Shown here: positions 51,372 through 59,647 of the stretch, in pieces
Position numbering within the stretch: position 1 is the first letter of the stretch
Layout of the letters: each line of letters starts with the position of its first letter
NCBI GenBank assembly: GCA_004294445.1
Contig: REAZ01000019.1
Location: forward strand, 31,208-95,207
Source: Cytophagales bacterium
Lineage (GTDB): Bacteria > Bacteroidota > Bacteroidia > Cytophagales > Thermoflexibacteraceae
DNA: 64,000 bases
Reading direction: 5' to 3'
Notes under the pieces: generated by a model
The model's database searches: none
The model's input: only the letters and a program-made list of their open reading frames with translations
What the model was told of the DNA's origin: nothing
Made by a program: the position numbers and the translations under genes

Positions 51372-52592
51372 TTAGCTTTCATTTTGTCCGTTGTATTCTT
51401 TCAAAAACAAATCCAAGCGGTCTAATGCTGTGGTTAATTCTTCCAAAATTGGTAGAAATACGATACGAAAGTGGTCGGGCTGTTGCAAATTAAAACCTGT
51501 TCCATGCACCAACAGCACACGCTGCTGTGCCAAGAAGTCCAACACAAACTTTTCATCGCTTTTGATGTCAAATTTCTTTACATCAATTTTTGGAAAGGCA
51601 TAAAAAGCACCTTTTGGCTTTACGCAAGAGATGCCTTCTATCTCGTTGAGGCGTTGCCAAACGTAATCTCTTTGTTTGCGAAGGCGACCATTAGGCTGCA
51701 CTAACTCGTTGATACTCTGATAACCACCTAAGGCAGTCTGTATGGCGTATTGCGAAGGCACGTTGCTGCACAAACGCAGGCTTGCCAGCAAGTTTAAGCC
51801 CTCTATGTACGAACTTGCGTGCTTTTTTGCCCCGCTCAAAATCATCCAGCCCGCTCTGAAGCCCGCCGAACGATAGTTTTTAGACAAGCCACCCATTGTA
51901 ACAAACAGCGTATCGTCATTTAGGGCTGCTATAGAGCAATGTGCTACGTCATCATACAATATTTTGTCGTAAATCTCATCAGCAAAAACAATTATTTTGT
52001 GCTTGGCTGCCAAGTCTGCTATCTGTTGCAACAAATCAGCCGAATATACTGCCCCCGTAGGATTGTTAGGATTGATGATGACAATGCCTTTGGTGCGCGG
52101 GGTAATTTTTTTCTCTATATCTGCCACATCGGGAAACCAACCTGCCTCCTCATCACATACGTAATGCACTGGTGTTCCGCCCGCTAAGGTTACGGCACAA
52201 GTCCAAAGTGGATAATCGGGTGATGGTATTAATATCTCATCACCAGGGTTGAGCAAGGCTTGCATACTAAGCATTATCAGTTCACTTACGCCGTTGCCAA
52301 TATAAATATCATCAATCGCCACGCCTCTGATAGACTTGAGCTGCGTATAGTGCATGATTGCTTTGCGTGCCGCAAAAAGACCTTTAGATTCACAGTAGCC
52401 TTGGGCATTGCGAAGGTTGATAATTACGTCATGGATAATCTCATCTGGGGCATCAAGTCCGTTGGGTGCGGGGTTGCCGATATTGAGTTTGATAATTTTA
52501 TAGCCTTGCATTTCCAACTCTTGAGCCTTGTCATAAACAGGTCCCCTGATGTCATAGAAAACATGGTCTAATTTGCTGCTTTTGCGAAACAT
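51372..52592 (-). CDS. Pyridoxal-phosphate aminotransferase (AlaA/AlaC-like, class I/II)
   Basis: Aminotransferase of the fold-type I family, close to the alanine aminotransferases AlaA and AlaC, converting glutamate and pyruvate to 2-oxoglutarate and alanine. The 406 residues match the usual length of about 405. Motifs: DIRGPVYDKAQELEMQGYKI, KLNIGNPAPNG, INPNNPTGAVYS (172-183), FADEIYDK (203-210) and SKNYRSAGFRAGW, where K238 forms the PLP Schiff base and R246 likely binds the phosphate or substrate. The gene begins 7 bp downstream of a Uma2 nuclease gene and is followed by the holin-like and AraC genes, so it lies in a mixed transcript. Confidence 0.94.
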   Translation of the reverse strand: MFRKSSKLDHVFYDIRGPVYDKAQELEMQGYKIIKLNIGNPAPNGLDAPDEIIHDVIINLRNAQGYCESKGLFAARKAIMHYTQLKSIRGVAIDDIYIGNGVSELIMLSMQALLNPGDEILIPSPDYPLWTCAVTLAGGTPVHYVCDEEAGWFPDVADIEKKITPRTKGIVIINPNNPTGAVYSADLLQQIADLAAKHKIIVFADEIYDKILYDDVAHCSIAALNDDTLFVTMGGLSKNYRSAGFRAGWMILSGAKKHASSYIEGLNLLASLRLCSNVPSQYAIQTALGGYQSINELVQPNGRLRKQRDYVWQRLNEIEGISCVKPKGAFYAFPKIDVKKFDIKSDEKFVLDFLAQQRVLLVHGTGFNLQQPDHFRIVFLPILEELTTALDRLDLFLKEYNGQNES

Positions 52593-52599
52593 GATTATA

Positions 52600-53169
52600 T
52601 TATTTGAAATCTAAATGATGATAAATATCTGCTATTAAAATCTCACACTCTCCAATTTTTACCGTTTTGTCTGCATCTTTGGCAGATTTGAGCAACCAAT
52701 CGTCTTCGGCAGTGCGGGTAAAAGTTTCTACTAATATCCTTTGTGAGTCCACCAACACATACTGCTGCATACTTGTTAAGGTTTTGTAGCAGTCAAATTT
52801 TTCAACTCTGTCGTAAAGTTCGGTACTTTCCGAAAGTACTTCTATGACTACATTTGGGTTCAAAAGTACGTCTAATCCTTGTCTTTTAGCCTCCAAAAGC
52901 TGTACTTTTTCGCAAACAATGCTCACATCTGCATACACAAACCGTTCACATTTGGGCAGCGAAATCAGTAAATCGCTTGGAATGACTCGACATTTGCCTT
53001 TCCAAAGACAAGTATTAATCAAATAAATCAAATTACTTACTATCACGTTATGAGGAAATTGCGCCCCTGCCATCGCTACAGTTTCCCCTGCTCGGTATTC
53101 GCTTTTGTATTCAGCTTGTGATTCTTGGAGCAGGTATTTTTCTGCCGAAATGTTGGTAAGTATGTTCAT
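52600..53169 (-). CDS. Uma2 family endonuclease (DUF820), second copy in the window
   Basis: A 189-residue Uma2-type PD-(D/E)xK-fold protein. Order of motifs: EYRAGETVAMAGAQFPHN at the start (metal-binding residues near the N-terminus), ERFVYADVSIVCE (Asp), LNPNVVIEVLSESTELYDRV (Glu) and EKFDCYKTLTSMQQYVLVDS (Lys region). It is shorter than the copy at 41840 and differs in sequence, so these are not recent duplicates. The gene is 7 bp upstream of the aminotransferase and apparently co-transcribed. The upstream region has a 34-nt palindrome at 53386-53419. Confidence 0.9.
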   Translation of the reverse strand: MNILTNISAEKYLLQESQAEYKSEYRAGETVAMAGAQFPHNVIVSNLIYLINTCLWKGKCRVIPSDLLISLPKCERFVYADVSIVCEKVQLLEAKRQGLDVLLNPNVVIEVLSESTELYDRVEKFDCYKTLTSMQQYVLVDSQRILVETFTRTAEDDWLLKSAKDADKTVKIGECEILIADIYHHLDFK

Positions 53170-53385
53170 TTATTTTCTTCGAACAAAATATAACTTATTG
53201 CAAAATAGGGCTTTTATCTAACGATATTAATTTGGAAAAACCGAGTATCCAATTAGTTTCTAAGACAACTTGACGCTTCATTTCATTACTTTCTTTGCTC
53301 AAAATTACAAAAAATACAGCGAAATCAAGGAAAAGTAAGTACAAAATATTTCCATGCGTTGAATCGTTATATAAAAAAATGAGAA

Positions 53386-53419
53386 AAAATTATGATAATT
53401 AATTAATTATCATAATTTT
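53386..53419. promoter_or_regulatory. 34-nt perfect palindrome in the gap between the Uma2 and coiled-coil genes
   Basis: AAAATTATGATAATTAA and its exact reverse complement TTAATTATCATAATTTT abut directly with no loop, giving a perfect 34-nt palindrome. It sits 166 bp upstream of the coiled-coil gene and 216 bp from the Uma2 start. The TAACTTTG element at 53445 lies 26 bp downstream, so the palindrome would overlap or flank its -33 region, as an operator might. The rest of the 53170-53585 gap is AT-rich with no gene. Confidence 0.75.
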
Positions 53420-53444
53420 GTAAGCAAAATGTAAACTAATACTT

Positions 53445-53452
53445 TAACTTTG
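53445..53452 (+). promoter_or_regulatory. Possible -7 promoter element for the coiled-coil gene
   Basis: TAACTTTG fits the Bacteroidota -7 consensus TAnnTTTG and lies about 135 bp upstream of the coiled-coil start. A TTTG lies 24 nt upstream, longer than the usual 19-21 nt. The match is suggestive only. Confidence 0.35.
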
Positions 53453-53585
53453 TGCTTTATGATGTTATAAGTTAAAGGTTTACGATTAAAATTTATCAAG
53501 GTAATTTTATAAAATCGTAGAAACCTTAAAAATTTTAGAATATCAAAATCAATTTTTTACCAATTTTTAACCTAATGACAAAAAA

Positions 53586-54644
53586 ATGAAAGAAAGAAGT
53601 GCATTTATCGCAATCATAGGGTTGCTTGCGGTTGCTTTGTTTGCGGGCTGGCTCATGATGTCTAAGAGGCAGCGTGCTACTGATGAGCAACGTCTTGTCA
53701 ATGTCAAATCTGATTTGAAACGATTAGAAGACCGTATTAACAATGAGATTAGAGGCATCGAGGACGGAACGTTTGCGTTCAGTGCGTCTGACTCTCTCAA
53801 AGCCGAGCTGCTACGTGCTACTGACGAGATTGGCAAGGATAGACGCGAAATCCTCGCTGATGAAAAGAAAGCAACTGCCAAAGTAGGCGACTTCGAAACG
53901 AAAATTGCGAAGTATGATGAGTTTGTAAGTGGTGTTAGCTCTGAAAGAGACCGCAAAACTGGTGGGTTTATTTCTAACCTCCAAGAGGAACTCAAAGCAA
54001 CAAAAGCCCGATTGGAAGAGCTGATGGGCAAGAACAAGGTACTAAGCGGACAGCTTGCAAAAACTATCAAGCAGTTCAAAGGGGCAAAGCAAGAGTTAGA
54101 GAAAATGAAGGCTGAAAAGGCGCGTGTAGATAGAATTTTGCAAGAGCAATCACAGCTACAGGATTCTTTAAGCACTTCTTTGAGCAACAACACAGCCGAA
54201 CTTCGCCAACAACTCATTGCGGCACAGCAAAGACTGAACTCACAAGAGGCAGAAATTGCGCGCTTACGCGGGGCATCTATGAAGGCGTTGGACTTCAAGG
54301 CATACTATGTAATTACTCGCTTGGGTAATGACAGAGTAGTTTTGCTCGATGACAAGAAACTGATGAAACACAAAAACGGCGACATTGAAAAAATGTTTGT
54401 TGAGTTTCGTATGAATGACGTTTTCTTTGATGATGGGCAGGATAAGAAATTCGAATTGACGATGTACCGCAACGGACAGCCGTACAAACTGATTAGAGAG
54501 CCTATTATCGTGGGAAGTTCAAGCCCAAAAACAATGTTCTATATGTTTGACGGCAAAAATAAGTTGGAAACAGGCAATTATTTCTTGCGATTAGCGTACG
54601 GAGATGAGGCTGTAACTCCTGACTACAAATTTACAATAGAGTAA
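53586..54644 (+). CDS. Membrane-anchored coiled-coil protein, unknown
   Basis: A 352-residue protein with one N-terminal membrane helix (about 6-27, FIAIIGLLAVALFAGWLM), a long coiled coil (about 30-240; LEKMKAEKARVDRILQEQSQ and the following LQDSLSTSL) and a beta-rich C-terminal domain (about 240-352; FKAYYVITRLGNDRVVLLDD; KLETGNYFLRLAYGDEAVTP). Only a short segment precedes the helix, so the bulk probably lies in the periplasm. It is single on its strand, preceded by the palindrome at 53386 and followed by four hairpins. A scaffold or signalling role is conceivable; no family is recognised. A long antisense frame at 53567-54298 is a composition artefact of the coiled coil. Confidence 0.8.
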   Translation: MKERSAFIAIIGLLAVALFAGWLMMSKRQRATDEQRLVNVKSDLKRLEDRINNEIRGIEDGTFAFSASDSLKAELLRATDEIGKDRREILADEKKATAKVGDFETKIAKYDEFVSGVSSERDRKTGGFISNLQEELKATKARLEELMGKNKVLSGQLAKTIKQFKGAKQELEKMKAEKARVDRILQEQSQLQDSLSTSLSNNTAELRQQLIAAQQRLNSQEAEIARLRGASMKALDFKAYYVITRLGNDRVVLLDDKKLMKHKNGDIEKMFVEFRMNDVFFDDGQDKKFELTMYRNGQPYKLIREPIIVGSSSPKTMFYMFDGKNKLETGNYFLRLAYGDEAVTPDYKFTIE

Positions 54645-54665
54645 TCTTATAGACTAATCTTGGTG

Positions 54666-54727
54666 TTGCAAGTTCCTTAGAACTTGCAAGGGGGTTCTTG
54701 AACCTCTGTTCGGTTTTGAGAAACCGA
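54666..54727. repeat. Cluster of three short palindromes after the coiled-coil gene
   Basis: TTGCAAGTTC-CTTA-GAACTTGCAA (54666-54689), GGTTCTTGAACC (54693-54704) and TCGGTTT-TGAG-AAACCGA (54710-54727) are perfect inverted repeats lying in series. Together with the terminator at 54772 they make an unusually dense hairpin stretch between convergent genes. Confidence 0.8.
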
Positions 54728-54771
54728 TAGCACTAAAGAGTAATTCTTGTAATTTTATAGTTAAATCTATC

Positions 54772-54808
54772 AAACCTATAAGGTCTTTAAGACTTTGTAG
54801 GTTTTTTT
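54772..54808. terminator. Terminator shared by the coiled-coil and AddB-like genes
   Basis: AAACCTATAAGGTCTT pairs with AAGACTTTGTAGGTTT (two mismatches), followed on the plus strand by a T run to 54808. It overlaps the stop codon of the minus-strand AddB-like gene and so serves mainly the plus-strand gene. Its arm TGTAGGTT matches the hairpin at 48469-48500. Confidence 0.8.
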
Positions 54809-57800
54809 AGTCCTCCTCCTCTGCATTTTCCTCCGCACTTCTCTCTTTGAATGGCTTGCTCTCGTCCAGCATTTCCCTTACTACGGCATGAACGAAGTCC
54901 TCTGCATAAGGCATAAAATCTTCTCTGTTCTTAGGCTCGTCTTTGAGTTCGTAGCCCACAAAGCCCTTTTTCATTTTTCGGAAAAAGTAATAGCCCGACA
55001 AAATAGGGTAGTCAGTTAAGGCTTCTTTGCTGGTTCGCCCCTCTGGAAATGAGCCATCAAACCTGCCCGACTGCATCTCTTTGATGAGCATATATTTATA
55101 AAGCATAAGCTGGACAACTTTCTCCTTGTCTGGATTTTGCAGTAAAATATCCTTGCTATCTGCCTTCAGATTGCTTTCGGAAAAAGTGCCTGTCTTGTAA
55201 TCTACTATGCGAATATTGTTGTTTACTACGTCTATTCTATCTGTTTTTCCATTGAGAAATACTCGCACTTTTTTACCGTTGGGCATGGCAGTCCAAAGCG
55301 TGCTTGCCAAATGATTTTCCTGCTCTACCACAAAGAAGGGTGTTTCTTTTTCAGCTTGTATTTTCACAAAATTTTTAATCAGGTAGCTTGCTATCCCCTT
55401 CAAAATAAAGTTCTTACCTTTTTCAGTTACTATTCCGCCTTTGTGTTTTCTGATGATTTCTTCTATCATTTGCAGCATTTCTTGGTCATTTTGGATAATA
55501 GCACTTAGCTCCTTTTCGCTTACGTGCGTACCTTTGAGATGTAGCATCGTTTTTTCCAAAAAATCGTGAATAACTGAGCCAAACGTATTTGCCAATAGCT
55601 GTTCCTCTACCTCGTTTGGGTCTTTGAGTTTGAGAATTTTCTTTTGAAAAAACTCCAAAGGATTTTTCAAATACATATTTATCACACTTGGCGTGAGTCC
55701 TCCTTTTTCCTTATAGCCCGATGCATCTGCTTGGTAGTTGTTCGCCAAAAAATCTTCTACCCTTTTGAGGATTTCGGGTGTTTTCTTGATTTCTATTTTG
55801 CGGCTTGCCGAATCGGGGAGGGACATGACAAGCTGCTGCTCTGTAATTTCCAAATTGGGCAGGGCAGTCATTTCTGACTTTATCTGCGTGAGGTAGCGGC
55901 TTGGCTCTGTGCCGCCCAAACTCGCCCCCGATGAAGTTGGGTAAATCAAAAACACCTCTTTGGCGTGATGAAACAAGCGAAAAAAGGTAAAAGCGTAGGA
56001 GGCATCTCCCTCTATGTGCGTGGGAATTTTGAACCTTACCCGCACATCAAAGGGAATCACAGACCCAATGAGTTTGCCCTTTGGCAGCACACCTTCGTTG
56101 CAGGAAGGAATAATCACCGTTTCAAAATCCAAAGTTCGCGATTCGAGCATTCCCATAACTTGGACGGGGCTAAGTGGCTCGCCCGTAAAAGGAACGGCTG
56201 CATTGCGGATATTTTCGTATAAAAAATGCTTGAAAGTTCGGATAGTCAGTTCGTTTTTCTTTTCTCCCAAAATATCATTGATGCGGTTGAGCATGGTGTA
56301 GAACTGTAGCAAGTATTCATTTTCCAAAACGTTATGCTCTTCGTCAAACAAATCTGCCAATACTTCTACCAAGTCAAAAAGTGTTTGGATAGCATTGGGA
56401 ACGGCGTTTTTGTCGCCATCTTTTTTCCAAAAACTAAAAATCTTTTTATAGAACGGCAGCGATTGCCCCCACTCCTCAGTAAGCTCGTAAAGGGGAATAT
56501 AAATAAGGTTCTCTTTTTGTATTTTTTCAAGATGTTCCTGAATTTTGTCGTAGTTGCCTTTTTGGACTGCCGTTTTCTCCAATTCTTTTACTTCTTTGTC
56601 CAATTCTTTGAGTTTTTCGGTGGTATCTTTTATGATTTGGTATGTTTTTACGTCTTTACTCTTAGAATATTGGATAAAAGGGTGCCTCAAAATTTTGATG
56701 ATGTCTTTATAATATACTTTGACGTACCGCTCTCCGTTTTGCTCTATGATTTGCAAATTTTCTTGGAAAGAAAATAGGTTATCAATGAGGTAAAAAAGAG
56801 GAGTTTTATCTATAGACAGACCCATCGTTACGTTCAGGTACTCTTTGAGAGTCAAGCCATTGGTGTCTTTTTCAGCTACGGGAAGCGAATGTAGTACGGG
56901 CATGAGCATCGTTTCGTCAGGCAGTACGATACCTATTTGATTTACCGATTCTTTGAAGTTTTTTTCTTTTCCTTCGGCTACTATTTGGGCTAATTTTTTC
57001 TCCAAAATATCGCCAATGAGTTTTGCTTGCGTAACCTTATTGCCCACACTCAAGATATGAATTTTTTTAGGTTCGCTACTTATCCGATTGCCTACCCATT
57101 TAAAATTTTCCTTACCTATCCACTCGGCATACTGTCGGAGGTAATGCCCTGCTTCGTTGCCTTTGTTCGCAAAATAATAGCTGTCCACTTCCCAATAAAA
57201 ATCTGCTTTCCCTTGTGCGTAAAACTCCTGCATGAGTTTTTCCTCTACTTTGGCAAGCTGATTAAAACCAATAAATAGGGCAGTAGTAACCTCGCTCTCA
57301 CTTACATACTTTTTGATGTTTTCTACTACCTTCCGAAAAGCCAAGCCTTGATAGGCGGTATTTTTGGCAAGCAAGCTTTTTTTGAAGTCATTGTAGGTAT
57401 CTTTCAAATACCCCCAAAAAGCGTAATAATCTTGGGTGTTGGGGCTGCCATCTACTTTGGCTTGAATTTTTGCTTTTTCCGCCTCAAATTCTTCCAAATT
57501 CTCAATTTCTTCTTCGTCCTCTATACCCAAATTTTCCATCGCCCAGCGTTCTATTGCCTTTGCCTCTGCCAGATAGTCAAAAAAAGTATCGGGATTGACC
57601 AAATTCATGTCTATCATGTTGAAATCGTTGAGGAGGGAGGAGCCTAAAGGCACAAATTTTTCCAAACTCCCTGCCTCGTCTGCCTGCACAGTGCGGGTAA
57701 AACTCTCGAATAGGTCAAAGAGTAATGTAACGCTATCTGCCACTTCCACATCTGCTATTTTCCTCACAAAGTCATTGATGGACAGGATTTCGGGGGCAAT

Positions 57801-57947
57801 GAACGACTGCTCGGCTATCTGGGCTAAATAGTGCTTCATGTATAGGCAAGCACGATTGGTAGGCAATACCAAATGAATAGTGGGGAGTGTGCCTTTGTAC
57901 TTCTGGAGTATCTCAATGGCTACTTGCTGGAGGAAAGGTAATTGCAT
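54807..57947 (-). CDS. PD-(D/E)XK nuclease, AddB-like (inactivated helicase plus nuclease)
   Basis: A 1046-residue protein with an N-terminal region like an inactivated superfamily 1 helicase (LPTIHLVLPTNRACLYMKHY) and a C-terminal PD-(D/E)xK nuclease. The nuclease core is DRIDVVNNNIRIVDYKTG (Asp near 930, and D-Y-K of the catalytic Lys). Middle blocks such as GMLESRTLDFETVIIPSCNE and AYAFTFFRLFHHAKEVFLIY match AddB-type proteins. AddB normally works with AddA helicase in double-strand-break repair; no AddA is adjacent here, so the partner lies elsewhere. The start at 57947 follows 7 bp after the convergent-strand neighbour on the same strand (57955), suggesting co-transcription. Confidence 0.88.
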   Translation of the reverse strand: MQLPFLQQVAIEILQKYKGTLPTIHLVLPTNRACLYMKHYLAQIAEQSFIAPEILSINDFVRKIADVEVADSVTLLFDLFESFTRTVQADEAGSLEKFVPLGSSLLNDFNMIDMNLVNPDTFFDYLAEAKAIERWAMENLGIEDEEEIENLEEFEAEKAKIQAKVDGSPNTQDYYAFWGYLKDTYNDFKKSLLAKNTAYQGLAFRKVVENIKKYVSESEVTTALFIGFNQLAKVEEKLMQEFYAQGKADFYWEVDSYYFANKGNEAGHYLRQYAEWIGKENFKWVGNRISSEPKKIHILSVGNKVTQAKLIGDILEKKLAQIVAEGKEKNFKESVNQIGIVLPDETMLMPVLHSLPVAEKDTNGLTLKEYLNVTMGLSIDKTPLFYLIDNLFSFQENLQIIEQNGERYVKVYYKDIIKILRHPFIQYSKSKDVKTYQIIKDTTEKLKELDKEVKELEKTAVQKGNYDKIQEHLEKIQKENLIYIPLYELTEEWGQSLPFYKKIFSFWKKDGDKNAVPNAIQTLFDLVEVLADLFDEEHNVLENEYLLQFYTMLNRINDILGEKKNELTIRTFKHFLYENIRNAAVPFTGEPLSPVQVMGMLESRTLDFETVIIPSCNEGVLPKGKLIGSVIPFDVRVRFKIPTHIEGDASYAFTFFRLFHHAKEVFLIYPTSSGASLGGTEPSRYLTQIKSEMTALPNLEITEQQLVMSLPDSASRKIEIKKTPEILKRVEDFLANNYQADASGYKEKGGLTPSVINMYLKNPLEFFQKKILKLKDPNEVEEQLLANTFGSVIHDFLEKTMLHLKGTHVSEKELSAIIQNDQEMLQMIEEIIRKHKGGIVTEKGKNFILKGIASYLIKNFVKIQAEKETPFFVVEQENHLASTLWTAMPNGKKVRVFLNGKTDRIDVVNNNIRIVDYKTGTFSESNLKADSKDILLQNPDKEKVVQLMLYKYMLIKEMQSGRFDGSFPEGRTSKEALTDYPILSGYYFFRKMKKGFVGYELKDEPKNREDFMPYAEDFVHAVVREMLDESKPFKERSAEENAEEED

Positions 57948-57954
57948 ATTTTAT

Positions 57955-58683
57955 CTACTTGATTTCTAAATAATTAAATCCTAAAATTTTGTTGGTATCT
58001 GTGCTAATGACTACTTTGTATTTGCCCGCTTCTCTGTAATTAGCTCTGATGTAAGTGTATTCCCAATCAGGCTTTACTGCAAAAATATCGTTACTTAACA
58101 AGATGCTGTAATCCTTGCCGTTGTGTTTGTAAATAGTATGCGAAATACTATTACAATTCATTGATGATGAAGTTTTTAAGAAGGAATAAATATCTATCCC
58201 CGTTTTTATTTTTAGCTTAAATTTATTTTTATAATCTATGGGCAAATCTGCCGAATCTATTTGCTCACAAAAAACAATATTGGTTTTGAAACTGATGGAG
58301 AGGAAAGCGTGATGTATCTCCTTTTTTTCTACGTTGGCGAATGTTATCCTATAGCTCCCTTCTTTGGTAAAAAGATAGCTGCAAAATGCTACCGTACTAC
58401 TGTCTTTCTCAATACTAATACGCTGTGTATCAAACTCTTTATATGTGCCGCTGCTTTCTTTTTTATCTATAAAAGCATACAGTTTTGGTTTGGGAATTGC
58501 CTGCGTATTTTGGAAAAAAAGCACTACCATACTGCCTTTGATTGGGTCTATCTGATAGGCATTCTGACAACGGGAAAGATTGCCCAAACTATCTATTTTT
58601 TCTGCAAAAATGATTTTTTGGGCAAATATGATTGACGATAATGACAAAAATAGTAGGGTAAAAAAGATACAAAGTTTTGCCAT
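57955..58683 (-). CDS. Secreted hypothetical protein, beta-rich
   Basis: A 242-residue protein with an N-terminal signal peptide (LCIFFTLLFLSLSSIIFAQ). The rest has a strand-rich pattern without a named motif; three or four cysteines (for example SRCQN, AFCSYL, VFCEQ) could form disulfides. No family is recognised. It lies between the AddB-like gene (7-bp gap) and the DUF3298-type lipoprotein gene (17-bp gap), all on the same strand, so it is probably part of one transcript. It could be a carbohydrate- or protein-binding secreted factor, but nothing in the sequence shows that. Confidence 0.7.
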   Translation of the reverse strand: MAKLCIFFTLLFLSLSSIIFAQKIIFAEKIDSLGNLSRCQNAYQIDPIKGSMVVLFFQNTQAIPKPKLYAFIDKKESSGTYKEFDTQRISIEKDSSTVAFCSYLFTKEGSYRITFANVEKKEIHHAFLSISFKTNIVFCEQIDSADLPIDYKNKFKLKIKTGIDIYSFLKTSSSMNCNSISHTIYKHNGKDYSILLSNDIFAVKPDWEYTYIRANYREAGKYKVVISTDTNKILGFNYLEIK

Positions 58684-58700
58684 CTATTTAGAGTTTCTTG

Positions 58701-59552
58701 CTATTTCTTCACTTTTATAGCTACACTATTCTTGTTAAGAACAGATTCGAGTTTCGAAAGTGGTATTTTGGATACTTGGGGTCCCGCCGCATAGGAAGCT
58801 ACGGCGTAAGGGTCAAACAAGAAACTCAGACTATCACGCACGATAGTGAAGTTTGCAAAGTTGTCCTCTTTGGGTGCTGTGCCTAAGCCTATAGATTCTT
58901 CGTCCGTACCTATCTCGTCTTTCCTACTGTTTAGCTCTGCGGTAACAAGGGTAGAAATTTGCTTCAGGTAATCGCTATTTTCAGCAAATAAGTCCTTCAA
59001 AGTAATGTTCTTATTGGCGGCTACGTCAAAGTGTATCATCTTGGTATAGGGCATTCCATGCGCCCCGCCGCCATACACATCAAAGCCAAAATTTATCTCG
59101 ATATATTCGGGCGTTTGGTAGGTGATTTCATAGCCAATGTAAAGCGACCGCCCAATGGCATTAGCCATATTTTTATATGCTTCTTTGTCCTCGTCTGCTA
59201 TTGTGAGGGTATCTATCTTGTCTGTGGCATCGGCATCTATGCCGTCCATCTCATTCTTAAAACTTGTGATAGTAGTATCTATCATGTTTTTAATGAGGCT
59301 ATTAAACGATGCCGTAGTCTGCTCATTGCCCACATTTTTGAACTGCGGATAGGCTATGTCCAAGACTACTTCGCCCTCTGTGAGCATTTCTTTGGTATTG
59401 GAAAGGGCTACTTTTTTCTTCGTTTTCTTTATTTTAACTTCCTCTACCGTAGGTGATGGCAGATTGCTTTCAGCTTTTTTCTCTCCCGCACAAGCTACTA
59501 AGCTAAAAAACGCAAGAATAAATAGGTAATGTTTTACAGAATAAATTTTCAT
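58701..59552 (-). CDS. DUF4163/DUF3298 (RsiV-like) domain lipoprotein
   Basis: A 283-residue lipoprotein (signal FFSLVAC, Cys21) of the DUF4163 plus DUF3298 family, which includes the C-terminal domain of the anti-sigma factor RsiV that binds lysozyme. Visible blocks: GGAHGMPYTKMIHFDVAANK (the DUF3298 core), ITLKDLFAENSDYLKQISTL and SLSFLFDPYAVASYAAGPQ. The ATG at 59552 gives the lipoprotein signal; an upstream in-frame start would not. The family binds peptidoglycan-related ligands in some cases, but here the binding partner is unknown. It is followed by the secreted hypothetical gene. Confidence 0.85.
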   Translation of the reverse strand: MKIYSVKHYLFILAFFSLVACAGEKKAESNLPSPTVEEVKIKKTKKKVALSNTKEMLTEGEVVLDIAYPQFKNVGNEQTTASFNSLIKNMIDTTITSFKNEMDGIDADATDKIDTLTIADEDKEAYKNMANAIGRSLYIGYEITYQTPEYIEINFGFDVYGGGAHGMPYTKMIHFDVAANKNITLKDLFAENSDYLKQISTLVTAELNSRKDEIGTDEESIGLGTAPKEDNFANFTIVRDSLSFLFDPYAVASYAAGPQVSKIPLSKLESVLNKNSVAIKVKK

Positions 59553-59601
59553 ATTTGAATTGTTTTTTCTCAAAATTAAAAGAATTGTGTAAATAAACAA
59601 A

Positions 59602-59623
59602 ATGACAGCCTAAAAGCCGTCAT
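59602..59623 (-). terminator. Hairpin terminator after the jelly-roll gene
   Basis: On the minus strand ATGACGGCT-TTTA-GGCTGTCAT forms a stem of nine pairs (one mismatch) followed by TTTTG and more T-rich sequence. It lies 25 bp downstream of the minus-strand gene at 59648 and 50 bp upstream of the DUF3298-type gene, so it probably ends the former. Confidence 0.7.
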
Positions 59624-59647
59624 CTTTGCTCAAAAAATTATTTTTAC

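Noticed and set aside
53567..54298. A 243-residue minus-strand frame opposite the coiled-coil gene
   Set aside because: Its sequence is serine-rich and low in information, as expected from the reverse of a Lys/Glu/Ala coiled coil, and it has no independent promoter or family. The plus-strand gene has a membrane helix, heptad pattern and a natural start.
54666..54808. Possible CRISPR array in the hairpin cluster after the coiled-coil gene
   Set aside because: The palindromes differ from each other and there are no equal spacers or repeated units. The Ig-like repeats at 28992-32528 were also considered and are protein-level only.
56334..56777. A 147-residue plus-strand frame with many phenylalanines inside the AddB-like gene
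   Set aside because: Phe/Leu-rich shadow of a Lys/Glu-rich helical region on the opposite strand. No signal or membrane pattern beyond that bias.
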